Of a stretch of DNA of 64,000 bases, positions 8,924-18,107 are shown one piece after another (the stretch's first letter is position 1; each line of letters begins with the position of its first letter). The position numbers were made by a program, and so were the translations under genes. The notes beneath the pieces are model-generated. The model made no database searches, was not told the DNA's origin, and saw only the letters and a program-made list of their open reading frames with translations. Source of the DNA: Oscillospiraceae bacterium (GTDB lineage Bacteria > Bacillota > Clostridia > Oscillospirales > Ruminococcaceae); NCBI GenBank assembly GCA_016291435.1, contig JAEEXH010000003.1:1-64000 (forward strand), read 5' to 3'.

Positions 8924-10897
8924 TTGGGCAAGAACCGTGGATTCCTGACATATCTGATTGTCGCTGTGCTGTTCATCGGCGCGACATGGGTGCTGCTCTC
9001 TTCACTGGGCGGCGCACAGCACACAGAGCAGTATTCCGACATTCTCGCGAAATTCGACAACTATGAGGTCACAGGCTATACACTGGATCTCGGCAGCGGC
9101 GAGCTGAAATATACGCTTGCGGACGGCGGCGACAAGACCTATACCTATGATGTGCCGAATGTCACGCTGTTCCTCAATGATGTGGAAGACTACCGCACCG
9201 AGTACAATGCGAAGCACCCGGATGCACCGCTCTCGCAGGATTACTTCAAGGTCACCGACAATTCGTGGCTGATCACCGTTGTGCCGACGCTCGTGCTGAT
9301 GGTCATGGCGATCGTACTCTTTGTCGTGATGTTCCGGCAGGCGAACGGCGGCGGAAAGATCAATTCCTTCGGCAAGGCGAATATCAAGGCGGCGACCGGT
9401 GCCGCGAAGAAAGCGACCTTCGCCGATGTTGCGGGCGCGGACGAGGAAAAGGCGGAAATGGCTGAGCTCGTGGACTTCCTCAAGAATCCGAAGAAGTTTG
9501 ACGAGATCGGCGCCCGGATCCCGCGCGGCGTGCTGCTGCTGGGTCCTCCCGGCACAGGTAAGACGCTGCTTGCAAGAGCAGTTGCGGGCGAGGCGGGTGT
9601 CCCGTTCTTCCCGATCTCCGGCTCCGATTTCGTCGAGATGTTCGTCGGTGTCGGCGCAAGCCGTGTGAGAGACCTCTTTGAGCAGGCGAAAAAGCACGCA
9701 CCGTCGATTATTTTCATCGACGAAATCGACGCTGTCGGCAGACACAGAGGCTCCGGTCTCGGCGGCGGTCACGATGAACGCGAGCAGACGCTGAACCAGC
9801 TCCTTGTCGAGATGGACGGCTTTGAGGAAAACGAAAGCGTCATCGTCATTGCGGCAACGAACCGCCGCGATATCCTTGACCCGGCACTGCTCCGTCCGGG
9901 GCGCTTCGACCGTCAGATCACGGTCAACTACCCTGATGTGAAGGGCAGAGAGGAGATTCTCAAGGTTCACAAGGGCAAAAAGCCGATCGGCCCCGACGTC
10001 GATCTGCATGAGATCGCGAAGGACACGCAGGGCTTCACCGGCGCAGACCTCGAGAATCTGCTGAACGAAGCTGCAATCCTCGCGGCACGCGCAAACCGCA
10101 AGGCGATCATCAGCGCGGACATTGAAGAAGCGACGATGAAGGTGCTCGCGGGTCCTGAGAAGAAGTCGCATATGCCGACTGCCCGCGACAAGAAGATCAC
10201 TGCGTATCACGAGGCAGGTCACGCTGTGGCTGCATATCACCTGGAGACGCAGGACCGTGTGCAGCAGGTCTCCGTCATCGCCCGCGGCATGGCTGCCGGC
10301 ATGACATGGACGCGCCCCGATACCGAAGACAACCACATGACCAAGACCAAGCTGCTTGAGACCATCGTCATGATGATGGGCGGCAGAGCGGGTGAGGCAG
10401 TCGCGCTGGATGACATCTGCACCGGCGCCTCCAACGACATTGAGCGTGCGACAAAGCTCGCGAAGAACATGGTCACGCGCTGGGGTCTCTCCGATGAGCT
10501 CGGCCCGGTCATGTACGGCTCTGAGAACAACGAGGTCTTCATCGGCAGAGATTACGGCCATGTCCGTGATTACTCCGAGGAGGTCGCAGCGCGCATCGAC
10601 AAGGAAGTGCGGCGCATTGTCGAGGACGGCTATGCACGGGCACTCTCCATCCTGCGCGAGCACAGGGATGAGCATGAGGCACTCGCACAGTTCCTGCTCG
10701 AATACGAGAAGGTCAATGAGGAGGAGTTCCTCGCGATCATGCACGGTGAGCTGACGGTTGACAGCCGCCGCGCAGAGGAGGCTGCAAAGAAGGCCGCCGC
10801 CGCTGAAACAATCGACATCCCGACGGAACCGGCTGCACCTGCCGAAGCGGAAGCACCTGCTCCCGATGAGACAGACGAAGGCATGCCGATGGAATAA
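8924..10897 (+). CDS. ftsH: ATP-dependent zinc metalloprotease FtsH
   Basis: Membrane AAA+ protease that degrades misfolded and short-lived membrane and cytosolic proteins. Two membrane segments (about 7-27 and 116-137) flank an extracytoplasmic domain. The AAA+ domain has GPPGTGKT at 207-214, IIFIDEID as Walker B and a second region of homology at RPGRFDR. The zinc motif HEAGH is at 429-433. The C-terminal tail is Ala/Pro/Glu rich. The start is TTG at 8924, with AAAAGGAG about 10 bases upstream; only 7 bases separate it from tilS. Confidence 0.97.
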   Translation: MGKNRGFLTYLIVAVLFIGATWVLLSSLGGAQHTEQYSDILAKFDNYEVTGYTLDLGSGELKYTLADGGDKTYTYDVPNVTLFLNDVEDYRTEYNAKHPDAPLSQDYFKVTDNSWLITVVPTLVLMVMAIVLFVVMFRQANGGGKINSFGKANIKAATGAAKKATFADVAGADEEKAEMAELVDFLKNPKKFDEIGARIPRGVLLLGPPGTGKTLLARAVAGEAGVPFFPISGSDFVEMFVGVGASRVRDLFEQAKKHAPSIIFIDEIDAVGRHRGSGLGGGHDEREQTLNQLLVEMDGFEENESVIVIAATNRRDILDPALLRPGRFDRQITVNYPDVKGREEILKVHKGKKPIGPDVDLHEIAKDTQGFTGADLENLLNEAAILAARANRKAIISADIEEATMKVLAGPEKKSHMPTARDKKITAYHEAGHAVAAYHLETQDRVQQVSVIARGMAAGMTWTRPDTEDNHMTKTKLLETIVMMMGGRAGEAVALDDICTGASNDIERATKLAKNMVTRWGLSDELGPVMYGSENNEVFIGRDYGHVRDYSEEVAARIDKEVRRIVEDGYARALSILREHRDEHEALAQFLLEYEKVNEEEFLAIMHGELTVDSRRAEEAAKKAAAAETIDIPTEPAAPAEAEAPAPDETDEGMPME

Positions 10898-10911
10898 GTC
10901 AATACAGGATT

Positions 10912-10950
10912 CGCCCCCGATACACGGACTGTACCGGGGGCGTTCGCTTT
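10912..10950 (+). terminator. Terminator after ftsH
   Basis: CGCCCCCG (10912-10919) pairs with CGGGGGCG (10935-10942) and is followed by a short T-rich run. It lies in the 51-base gap between ftsH and the convergent rubrerythrin gene and may serve both directions. Confidence 0.7.
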
Positions 10951-11542
10951 ATTCTGCCGTATAGGGTGCAAGGCGCCGGCGGACGGCATAGCCCTGCACG
11001 GCGCCGCAGACGGGGCATTCCTTCGGCGGCTCTGTGCCGAAGTGCAGGTGTCCGCAGTGCATACATAGCCACATAGTCTGTGTCTCCTCGCGGAAGAGCG
11101 TGCCCTCGCGGAGCATCTGCCCGAACATCGCAAAGCGGTCTGCGTGGCTGCGCTCGATCTCCGCGATGCTGCGAAAGAGATTTGACTCATAGGCAAAGCC
11201 CTCGTTCTGCGCGGCTTCTGCAAAGGCAGGATAGACCGTGTCCGCCTCGTGATTCTCGTGCTGCACGGCGGCTTCGAGGATCGCGGCAAGGTCATCCTGC
11301 GGATCGACAGGATAGCTGCCGGTGATCTCGCGTGCGGTGAGACCGTGCTGCTGCATGGCTTTCATGAAGAGCTCTGCGTGGGTGCGCTCCTGCTTGGCGG
11401 TGAACTGAAACACCTTCTGAAGCAGCGGGAGCTGCTGCCGTTTGGCAAGGGCGGCGGCAAGGGTGTAGCGCATCTGCGCCTGACACTCGCCCGCGAAGGC
11501 ACGCATCAGTGCGGCGGCTGTTTCGGTATAACAAAAATCCAT
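10949..11542 (-). CDS. rbr: Rubrerythrin
   Basis: Non-haem diiron peroxidase that reduces hydrogen peroxide in anaerobes. The 197 residues contain an N-terminal ferritin-like helical bundle with the EXXH-type ligands ERTHAE (about 52-57) and ERSHAD (about 128-133). A C-terminal rubredoxin domain carries CMHCG and CPVCG for one iron. The start has AGGAGG spaced normally. It is a single gene transcribed towards ftsH and divergent from the sigma factor gene. Confidence 0.93.
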   Translation of the reverse strand: MDFCYTETAAALMRAFAGECQAQMRYTLAAALAKRQQLPLLQKVFQFTAKQERTHAELFMKAMQQHGLTAREITGSYPVDPQDDLAAILEAAVQHENHEADTVYPAFAEAAQNEGFAYESNLFRSIAEIERSHADRFAMFGQMLREGTLFREETQTMWLCMHCGHLHFGTEPPKECPVCGAVQGYAVRRRLAPYTAE

Positions 11543-11674
11543 CGGAAATCCCTCCTGTGAAGATTTCGGCAGTGCCGTTAGTGATAGGATTCCCGGAATG
11601 CAGCGGAATTATGAATGCGGAATGCGCAATAGCGGTATCTTCTTGCGGCGATGATTGGGAACGGGGCTCTCCGC

Positions 11675-11701
11675 TGAAACCTTTTTGCGGAAAATCCTGT
11701 C
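11675..11701 (+). promoter_or_regulatory. ECF-type promoter, probably autoregulatory
   Basis: TGAAAC (11675-11680), 16 bases, CTGTC (11697-11701). This has the form of promoters read by ECF sigma factors (AAC-type -35 with a GTC-type -10, as for Bacillus SigV/SigX). No sigma-A -35 sits correctly before the AT-rich CATAAT that follows. It is 27 bases upstream of the sigma gene's GTG, so the sigma factor may activate itself. By eye only. Confidence 0.55.
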
Positions 11702-11728
11702 ATAATATACAGAGGGAGGTGATACACC

Positions 11729-12295
11729 GTGCAGCGGATCCTGTCAGACAACGAAATCCTGTTTCTCTTTACGGAACGCGATGAACGCGCAATCGCGGAG
11801 ACTGCCCGTGCGTACGGCGGGCTGTGCAAAACCATCGCACGCAACATCCTCGGCAATGAGCAGGACGCGGAAGAATGCGTCAATGACATGCTGATGCAGG
11901 CTTGGCGGAGCATCCCGCCGGAGCCGCAGCATCTTGCAGCGTATCTCAGCACGATCACGCGGAATCTTGCGCTCAACCGGCGCGAACGGCAGCAGACACT
12001 CCGGCGCGGCGGCGGGGAGATTCCCGCGGCTCTCGACGAGCTCAGCGAACTGATTGCAGACAGGGAGACCGTCGAGCAGGTCAGCGACAGCCGTGCGCTC
12101 ACCGCTGCCATCGCGGAATTCCTGCGGGGAACCTCCGCGAAAAACCGGCGTGTCTTCCTCCTGCGGTATTATTCCGTGATGCCCGTGCAGGAGATCGCAG
12201 ATACGCTCGGCATCAGCAGCAATACCGTCAAAACAATCCTCAGACGCACCCGCGAGAAGCTGCGGGTTTACCTCGGGAAGGAGGGATTTCTATGA
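11729..12295 (+). CDS. ECF-type sigma-70 family RNA polymerase sigma factor
   Basis: 188 residues with region 2 (about 20-90, including the DAEECVNDMLMQAWRSIP helix) and region 4 (about 125-182, with the helix-turn-helix MPVQEIADTLGISSNTVKTILRRTREKL). There is no region 1 or 3, so it is an ECF factor. The GTG start has GAGGGAGGTGAT upstream. The stop overlaps the start of the next gene (ATGA), whose product is a membrane protein, the usual layout of a sigma/anti-sigma pair. The regulon is unknown. Confidence 0.88.
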   Translation: MQRILSDNEILFLFTERDERAIAETARAYGGLCKTIARNILGNEQDAEECVNDMLMQAWRSIPPEPQHLAAYLSTITRNLALNRRERQQTLRRGGGEIPAALDELSELIADRETVEQVSDSRALTAAIAEFLRGTSAKNRRVFLLRYYSVMPVQEIADTLGISSNTVKTILRRTREKLRVYLGKEGFL

Positions 12296-14493
12296 ACGAA
12301 AAGCAGGTTTTCCGTGCGATCGGCGATCTGCCGCAGGATCTCCTTGCGGACGCGGCACTCCCGAAGCGCAGGGTCATCCGTGACAGCTTCATTTCGATGA
12401 CCGCCGGATACAAATGGATGTGGGCAGCAGCGGTCGCGCTCTGCATCGGGCTCAATATCTACGCCATCCGCGGCGTGGCGCAAAGCCTGCAAGCGGGCTG
12501 GGAGCACGGCGAACCGTCTGCCACCTCAGCGGGCAATGCGCCCATGACGACTTCCGCTTATACGGAAAAAGAGGGCCCGAAGATCTCCTTTGCCGGCATG
12601 CAGCTCGAGGAGGCAGAGCGGCTCGCGGCAGCCGAAGGCATCGCCATTGCGGCGGAGTATGCCGCATCGCTCGAACCGAAGGGCACAGTCATTGCCGAGC
12701 GGTCAAATTTCGACGGCTCCTATTGGCTCACGGTCAGCGACGGCGCAATCAGCGTCAAGCAAGTGAATACCATAGTCTCGCTGGAATTTGCCTGCGCGGA
12801 GGATCCCGGCATTGACAGCAGCACGGGGCTGATGCTGACAGATGATGCGCACAATTATATCTACGGCGTAACCCGCTGCACTGCGGAGGAAGGCAGCAAT
12901 CCGCACATGGGTTTCAATTATGAGATGCTGCGGTATATAAGCGGCAGGCTCTGCCTCTACCGCCTGCAATATGCCGGCAGAGACAATATTCCCTCTGTGA
13001 CGGGCTGCATCGGAACGATCAGCCTGGATCAGAGCGAGGGCAATCTCCGCGCCGAAGCAGACAGCGTGCTCAACTGGCAGGTGCAGGAGGAAAGCAGATA
13101 CCGCGTCGGTATCATTTCCGAATCGTTTGATTATGAAAACAGGAATCTCAGCTTCCTGCTGACGCACAGCGCCCCGAAGCAGTATCCTGTCAGCATTTAT
13201 ATCAATGACAATCCGCAGCCCGCAGAATTCTCGCAGAGCACAGAGAATTCGCCCGTCCGCTATACTGTCAGGATGCCGGACGAGTTCCGTTTCGATGACC
13301 GCATCCGGCTGACCTGCCGCGATGAGGTCGTCTGTCTGCTGAACCCGATGCTCGTGATGAGCTACAACTCGGTGCCGCAGTATTATCTGCTGGATGCAGA
13401 CGGCATTCCGACAGCGCTTTCGCATCTGGCGGAGCTCCCGCAGCCGGAAGCACCTGCGGAAAGCGCCGCACCCGCGGAAACTGCCGTGACGGCACCCGCT
13501 TCCGGCGGAAAGGAACGCACGGCGCTCACGGGGCTGACCGTCACACAGGCGGAAGCGCAGGCAAAGGCGCTTGGCTATACCGCGCTGGAATTCATCCCGA
13601 CGGCATCCTACCGCGCGAAGGACACAGTGCTTGAGACGGAAGAATACCCCGATGGCTCGCTGCATCTGACATACAGCGCAGGACCCGTGCGCGTCTGCCC
13701 GAACGGACTCATACAGGCGGCGCTCGCAGAAAACGGCATTCCGACCGGCCTGTACCTTGACAACGGTGATGTAACGGCTGCACCGATCGCAATCGAGCTT
13801 CAGGATCCCGCCACCGGCGAAACGCTCGGCAAGGGCGCTGTTGAGAAAGAACACTGCGGCGTACACAGCATCGGCGGCGTGAAGGAGCAGTATTGCTATA
13901 TCTCCGTCCCGGAGGCAGTGCGAAAGGATCTCAGCGGCACGATGCGCCTGATGCTCAATATCTACGCGCCGAAGATCGTCCTGGCCACAGCGCCGGACGG
14001 CACCTATTATCGAAAAAACGTTTCGGAGAGCACAACGCCACGGAAGAGCGCGCTCATCGGCAGCATTACCTTTTCGCAGGCAGGCGGCAGCCTTACGGCA
14101 GAAGCGAAGGACGATTTCAGCTTTGCGCGTGCGGTGCAGAATATCGGCGGATTTGCGCAGATCGACCCCGGGCCGAACGGAACGACCCTCTGGATCATGA
14201 TGCCGTTCAGCATCACAGCTTATGATCCCGTCTGGCAGACGCTCACCGTCACGGTCAACGATGTGGAGCTCGACATGCACCCCTTATTCGAGAACAAGAT
14301 CATGCTGGATCTGAATCTGATCCGGCAGGACAACCTCAAAAGCGAGATTGTGATTTCGCTCCGCGGAGAGGAACTCGTGAAGCTGTATCTCTGGCATGAT
14401 CCGAATGACGGCAGCTATTATCTGATAGATGAGAACCAAAGTAACCCAGCCGGGATCTTTGATTTCAGCGTGTCGGTGCCGCCGCTGGAATGA
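12292..14493 (+). CDS. Membrane protein with two PASTA-like repeats; candidate anti-sigma factor or sensor
   Basis: 733 residues: a cytoplasmic N-terminus (1-40), one membrane segment (about 42-60), then a large extracytoplasmic part. Residues 96-151 and about 404-465 both resemble PASTA domains: a Gly-x-x-x-x-x-Ala-x pattern at the start (GMQLEEAERLAAAEG; LTVTQAEAQAKALGY), then GTV or DTV, and a final strand with SDG or SAG. PASTA domains bind muropeptides in Ser/Thr kinases and penicillin-binding proteins. An Ala/Pro-rich linker (about 385-405) separates the halves. No kinase, zinc anti-sigma motif or protease domain was seen. Coupling to the upstream sigma gene suggests that the N-terminus holds the sigma factor and the outside part senses wall status; this is inference. 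Confidence 0.6.
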   Translation: MNEKQVFRAIGDLPQDLLADAALPKRRVIRDSFISMTAGYKWMWAAAVALCIGLNIYAIRGVAQSLQAGWEHGEPSATSAGNAPMTTSAYTEKEGPKISFAGMQLEEAERLAAAEGIAIAAEYAASLEPKGTVIAERSNFDGSYWLTVSDGAISVKQVNTIVSLEFACAEDPGIDSSTGLMLTDDAHNYIYGVTRCTAEEGSNPHMGFNYEMLRYISGRLCLYRLQYAGRDNIPSVTGCIGTISLDQSEGNLRAEADSVLNWQVQEESRYRVGIISESFDYENRNLSFLLTHSAPKQYPVSIYINDNPQPAEFSQSTENSPVRYTVRMPDEFRFDDRIRLTCRDEVVCLLNPMLVMSYNSVPQYYLLDADGIPTALSHLAELPQPEAPAESAAPAETAVTAPASGGKERTALTGLTVTQAEAQAKALGYTALEFIPTASYRAKDTVLETEEYPDGSLHLTYSAGPVRVCPNGLIQAALAENGIPTGLYLDNGDVTAAPIAIELQDPATGETLGKGAVEKEHCGVHSIGGVKEQYCYISVPEAVRKDLSGTMRLMLNIYAPKIVLATAPDGTYYRKNVSESTTPRKSALIGSITFSQAGGSLTAEAKDDFSFARAVQNIGGFAQIDPGPNGTTLWIMMPFSITAYDPVWQTLTVTVNDVELDMHPLFENKIMLDLNLIRQDNLKSEIVISLRGEELVKLYLWHDPNDGSYYLIDENQSNPAGIFDFSVSVPPLE

Positions 14494-14510
14494 AATCAGC
14501 CGCGAAGCAT

Positions 14511-14547
14511 AAAAAATACGCCCTCGGTATCAGAATACCGGGGGCGT
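14511..14547 (-). terminator. Terminator of the aromatic operon (bidirectional)
   Basis: Inverted repeat 14518-14530/14536-14547 with a small loop. In the leftward direction it is followed by six T (plus-strand A run 14511-14516), so it is a strong end for the aro-queF transcript. It also lies just behind the rightward PASTA-like gene. Confidence 0.8.
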
Positions 14548-14552
14548 TCTCA

Positions 14553-15047
14553 TTATCTGTTGTCCACAGGCTCAGGGTAGAGATCGTGATGCGTCAGGCG
14601 CTCCCATGCGACCTGCTCCCATTTCGTCCCCGGCATGCCGTAATTGCAGTAGGGGTCGATCGAAATGCCCCCGCGCGGCAGGAATTTGCCCCACACCTCA
14701 ATATAGGCGGGCTCCATCAGCCGGATCAGATCGTTCATGATGATGTTCACGCAGTCTTCGTGGAAATCGCCGTGATTGCGGAAGCTGAACAGATACAGCT
14801 TCAGCGATTTGCTCTCGACCATCTTCACGCGCGGCACATAGGAAATGTAGATCGTCGCGAAATCGGGCTGCCCCGTAATCGGGCACAGGCTCGTGAACTC
14901 CGGGCAGTTGAATTTGACAAAGTAGTCGCGCCCCGGATGCTTGTTTTCAAAGGTCTCCAGCACGGAGGGGTCGTAGTCGGTCGGATATTTGACATGCTGA
15001 TTGCCGAGCAGCGTGATGCCCTCCTGCGTCTTGTCGCGTTCGCTCAT
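14553..15047 (-). CDS. queF: NADPH-dependent 7-cyano-7-deazaguanine reductase QueF
   Basis: Reduces preQ0 to preQ1 in queuosine synthesis. 164 residues fits the short, single-domain form. The motif [14 protein letters not shown] is the NADPH-binding QueF signature; the nucleophilic cysteine is in [13 protein letters not shown] and the partner acid in HEDCVN. It is the last gene of the aromatic operon, 15 bases after aroQ. No other queuosine gene is near and no preQ1 riboswitch fits in that short gap. Confidence 0.95.
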   Translation of the reverse strand: MSERDKTQEGITLLGNQHVKYPTDYDPSVLETFENKHPGRDYFVKFNCPEFTSLCPITGQPDFATIYISYVPRVKMVESKSLKLYLFSFRNHGDFHEDCVNIIMNDLIRLMEPAYIEVWGKFLPRGGISIDPYCNYGMPGTKWEQVAWERLTHHDLYPEPVDNR

Positions 15048-15062
15048 GATGTGCTCCTTTCG

Positions 15063-15506
15063 TTATGTCGTGCGGGTGTCAAGATATGCTTTCAGCGTGC
15101 GCATCGCTTCGAGATAGCCCGGGAGTCCCTTGCCCTTGACTGTCCCGATGCATGCCGCACGGATATACGAGATTTTGCGGAATTCGTCGCGTGTGTCGGG
15201 GTCGGAGATGTGTACCTCAACAGTCGGAATCTGCACCGCCTTCACCGCATCGAGAATCGCGACGCTCGTGTGCGTATACGCCGCGGGATTGATGACAATG
15301 CCGTCTGCGGTACCGCGTGCCTCCTGAATCCAGTCCACGAGCGTCCCCTCATGATTGGTCTGACGGCACTCCGCCGTGATGCCGAGCGATTCCGCTTCCT
15401 GCGCGATCATCGCCGTGAGATCCGCATAGGTCTGCGTGCCGTAATGCTCCGGCTCACGCACGCCCAGCAGATTCAAATTCGGTCCATTCAGCACGAGTAT
15501 ATGCAT
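15063..15506 (-). CDS. aroQ: 3-dehydroquinate dehydratase, type II
   Basis: Third step of the shikimate pathway: 3-dehydroquinate to 3-dehydroshikimate. 147 residues is the type II dodecameric enzyme. MHILVLNGPNLNLLG opens the protein, the active-site tyrosine is in REPEHYGTQTY, and NPAAYTHTS and VEVHISDPDTR are conserved. ATG 15506 is preceded by GGAGGG; it lies 53 bases inside the end of the aroE-aroK gene in another frame. A frame extending to 15617 was not used. Confidence 0.95.
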   Translation of the reverse strand: MHILVLNGPNLNLLGVREPEHYGTQTYADLTAMIAQEAESLGITAECRQTNHEGTLVDWIQEARGTADGIVINPAAYTHTSVAILDAVKAVQIPTVEVHISDPDTRDEFRKISYIRAACIGTVKGKGLPGYLEAMRTLKAYLDTRTT

Positions 15507-16743
15507 CAAAATCCCTCCGGATCTCCGCCGCCGCATCCTCGGGCGTGCGGTTATTTTCAATCGCGCGGTCGGCAAACTGCTCATAGAGCGGCATGCGCAC
15601 CGCCGCCATTTTGTCAAGGTCGGCGTTTAGCGAGAGCGGCCGCCCCTCGCGGCTGAGCTCTGCAGTCGGCCGGCAGATCTGATAAATACGGCCGTTGCTG
15701 CGAAGCGGCGCGTAATTCTCAGAGCGCGTCACAACGCCGCCGCCGGTCACGAGAATCACGCCGCGCATCGCACTGCATTCCGCCGTGACGAGGTGCTCGA
15801 CCTCGCGGAAGCCCGCTTCCCCGGATGCCGCAAAGATCTCCGGAATGCTCTTGCCCGTGCGCTGCACGATCTCCGCGTCAATGTCAACGACCGTTCTGCC
15901 GGTCAGCGTGCCGAGCGCTTCACCGATGGTCGTTTTGCCGCTGCCGGGCATTCCGATCAGCACAATGTTCTCTGCATCACGCTGCATCTTCGCGCCGATT
16001 TCCGCGATCTTGCTGTCTGGAATCGGCTGCCCGAAGAAATGCTCCGCTGCCTGCTTTGCCTGTGCAACGAGCATCGTGAGACCGCCGGCATAGGGGATGC
16101 CGAGCTGCTCTGCCTGCAAGAGCATGGCCGTGCGCTGCGGATTATAGATGACATCCGCGACACCTTTGAGGTGCGGGAATTTCGTGAGATCGACCAGCGA
16201 CTTGCCCGCCTTCGGATACATGCCGACGGGCGTTGCATTGACGATCAGCGTGGTGCTGTCATAGAAAAGCGGCAGATCATCGTAATTATGCGCGGTGCCG
16301 GAAATGTCGAGCACATCAAGCGATGCACAGCCGTCCAGCCGTGCAACCGCCTGAATGGTCTGCGACACGCCGCCGTTGCCGAGCACCAGCACATGCTGCC
16401 CGTCAAATGAGATGCCCGCCGCACGCATCATGCAGCGGAAGCCGTAAGCATCGGTGTTATAGCCCTTCCAGCCGCCGTCTTGCTGCCGTACAAGCGTATT
16501 GACGCTGCCGATCTCCTTTGCAAGCGGATCAAGCTCCGCACAGAGCGGAATGACATCAATTTTATATGGAATTGTGACATTGAGCGCTTTCAGGCGGGTA
16601 TCCGCAAGAAATGCAGACAGCTCCTCCGGCTCAAGCTCATAGAGCGAATAGTGCGGATTGCCGAGCGCTGCGTGAATCTCAGGCGAGATACTGTGCCCGA
16701 GCTTTCGCCCGATCAAGCCGTATGGCGTTTTGAATCCGGTCAT
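15454..16743 (-). CDS. aroE/aroK: Shikimate dehydrogenase-shikimate kinase fusion (AroE-AroK)
   Basis: A 429-residue fusion of two consecutive shikimate enzymes. Residues 1-250 are shikimate dehydrogenase: SISPEIHAALG, the catalytic lysine in NVTIPYK (55-61), NTD at 96-98, and a nucleotide loop LGNGGVSQ (121-128) that replaces the usual GAGGA. Residues 257-429 are shikimate kinase: GMPGSGKT (264-271), DIDAEI, and GGGVV at 334-338. No separate aroK is present in the window. The gene overlaps aroQ, so three steps are encoded without a gap. Confidence 0.93.
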   Translation of the reverse strand: MTGFKTPYGLIGRKLGHSISPEIHAALGNPHYSLYELEPEELSAFLADTRLKALNVTIPYKIDVIPLCAELDPLAKEIGSVNTLVRQQDGGWKGYNTDAYGFRCMMRAAGISFDGQHVLVLGNGGVSQTIQAVARLDGCASLDVLDISGTAHNYDDLPLFYDSTTLIVNATPVGMYPKAGKSLVDLTKFPHLKGVADVIYNPQRTAMLLQAEQLGIPYAGGLTMLVAQAKQAAEHFFGQPIPDSKIAEIGAKMQRDAENIVLIGMPGSGKTTIGEALGTLTGRTVVDIDAEIVQRTGKSIPEIFAASGEAGFREVEHLVTAECSAMRGVILVTGGGVVTRSENYAPLRSNGRIYQICRPTAELSREGRPLSLNADLDKMAAVRMPLYEQFADRAIENNRTPEDAAAEIRRDFDAYTRAEWTEFESAGRA

Positions 16744-16858
16744 AATGTGCCTCCGTACAAATCAGGTTCATTTATGTGACAAATTATTCGATATTTTCGT
16801 ATCATCGCAGAATACAGTAACGCAAACAATCACATTGCAATATGAATATGATTACAAA

Positions 16859-18007
16859 TCATCCCGTGATCTCAGAGTAGTTGCCGAGCAGAATGAGCGA
16901 GTCGCAGGAGCGTTCCAGCTCACAGAGCAGCCCGAGCACACCCTCCTGATGCAGATTGCATTCAAGATCCATGAAGAAGCGGTAAGAGAAATTTGTGCCC
17001 GGAATCGGGATACTCTCCAGCTTGCACATATTGATGCCGACAGCCGAAATTTTTGCAATCATATGATAGAGCGCACCGGGGGAGTTCGCGCAGTTGACCA
17101 TCAGGCTCAGGCGCACCGCACCCGCGAAGCATTTTGCGCCCTTCCGGATACAGAGAAAGCGCGTATCGTTCACATCCTGATTCATGATCGACTCGCCGAC
17201 CACGGTGAGACCGTAGAGCTTCGCGCAGCTTTCGCCCGCAATCGCTGCAACAGTCGGGTCATGTGCTTCTGCCGCACGCTGCGCCGCATGCGCTGTGCTC
17301 GTGCAGGGAATCACATCGACGCTGCCGAGCGAAGCAATGAATTTGCTGCACTGTCCCGCCGCCTGCTCATGCGTATAAATTGTGCGTATCTGCGAAATAT
17401 CCGCGTCACTTTGCCCGAGCAATACATGACGGATCAGGAGCCGGACGGAGCGGACAATGGTAATATCCGGCTCACGAAGCAGGTCATACACCGCACGGAC
17501 AGATCCGTATGAGCTGTTCTCGACGGGCAGAATGCCGTACTGACAAAGCCCAGCCTGCACCGCCTGCACGACTGCGCGAAATCCGTCCAGGAAGACGACA
17601 TTGCCGCGCGGGAACAGCCTGTCTGCCGCCGCACCTGCGTGGCAGCCCTCCACGCCCGAGACCGCAATGCGCCCTGTCTGCGGGAAAACGGCTTCCTCCT
17701 GCGCACACATCGCAGCCACACGCGCCGCAACATTTGTCGCGGGAATGAGCTGTGCCGCCTGCCGCGCACGGGAAAGCTCCAGCATCGTGCGCCAGAGCTG
17801 GTGTGCATAGTCACCGTACTCCGTGCCTGCATTTTCGCGCACGCGCATCAGAATCTCACGCTCGCGTGCAGGGTCATAGAGGGGACGCGAAGGATCGCGC
17901 TTTTTCACATCGGCGACTTGGTCAATCAGCGCCATGCGCTGCAAAAACAGCTCGAGGAGCTGACGGTCAACGCCGTCGAGCTGTTCTCTGATCTCTGGTA
18001 AATTCAT
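16859..18007 (-). CDS. pheA: Bifunctional chorismate mutase/prephenate dehydratase (P-protein)
   Basis: Turns chorismate to prephenate and then phenylpyruvate on the phenylalanine branch. Residues 1-85 are an AroQ-class chorismate mutase (REQLDGVDRQLLELFLQRM). Residues 110-285 are prephenate dehydratase, with NDTRFL. The C-terminal ACT domain shows GALYHMI and an LES stretch corresponding to the GALV and ESRP Phe-binding motifs, so allosteric control by Phe is likely. Spacers of 100 bases before it and 115 after it are longer than elsewhere in the operon, so an internal promoter is possible; a weak TTGTGC-N18-TGTAAT is visible upstream. Confidence 0.93.
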   Translation of the reverse strand: MNLPEIREQLDGVDRQLLELFLQRMALIDQVADVKKRDPSRPLYDPAREREILMRVRENAGTEYGDYAHQLWRTMLELSRARQAAQLIPATNVAARVAAMCAQEEAVFPQTGRIAVSGVEGCHAGAAADRLFPRGNVVFLDGFRAVVQAVQAGLCQYGILPVENSSYGSVRAVYDLLREPDITIVRSVRLLIRHVLLGQSDADISQIRTIYTHEQAAGQCSKFIASLGSVDVIPCTSTAHAAQRAAEAHDPTVAAIAGESCAKLYGLTVVGESIMNQDVNDTRFLCIRKGAKCFAGAVRLSLMVNCANSPGALYHMIAKISAVGINMCKLESIPIPGTNFSYRFFMDLECNLHQEGVLGLLCELERSCDSLILLGNYSEITG

Positions 18008-18107
18008 ATGGTTTCTCCTTTATTTGTAAGCCGTTAAGGTTCATGCGTGATGAGGTTCCGGACGGAACAAACGCATTACAATCGCTGCACAAATATGCGC
18101 ACAAAAA

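Noticed and set aside
15048-15062. preQ1 riboswitch before queF
   Set aside because: Only 15 bases separate aroQ and queF, too short for the aptamer.
16744-16858. Internal promoter between pheA and aroE-aroK
   Set aside because: Only a weak TTGCAA-N18-TGTATT could be placed; not strong enough to list.
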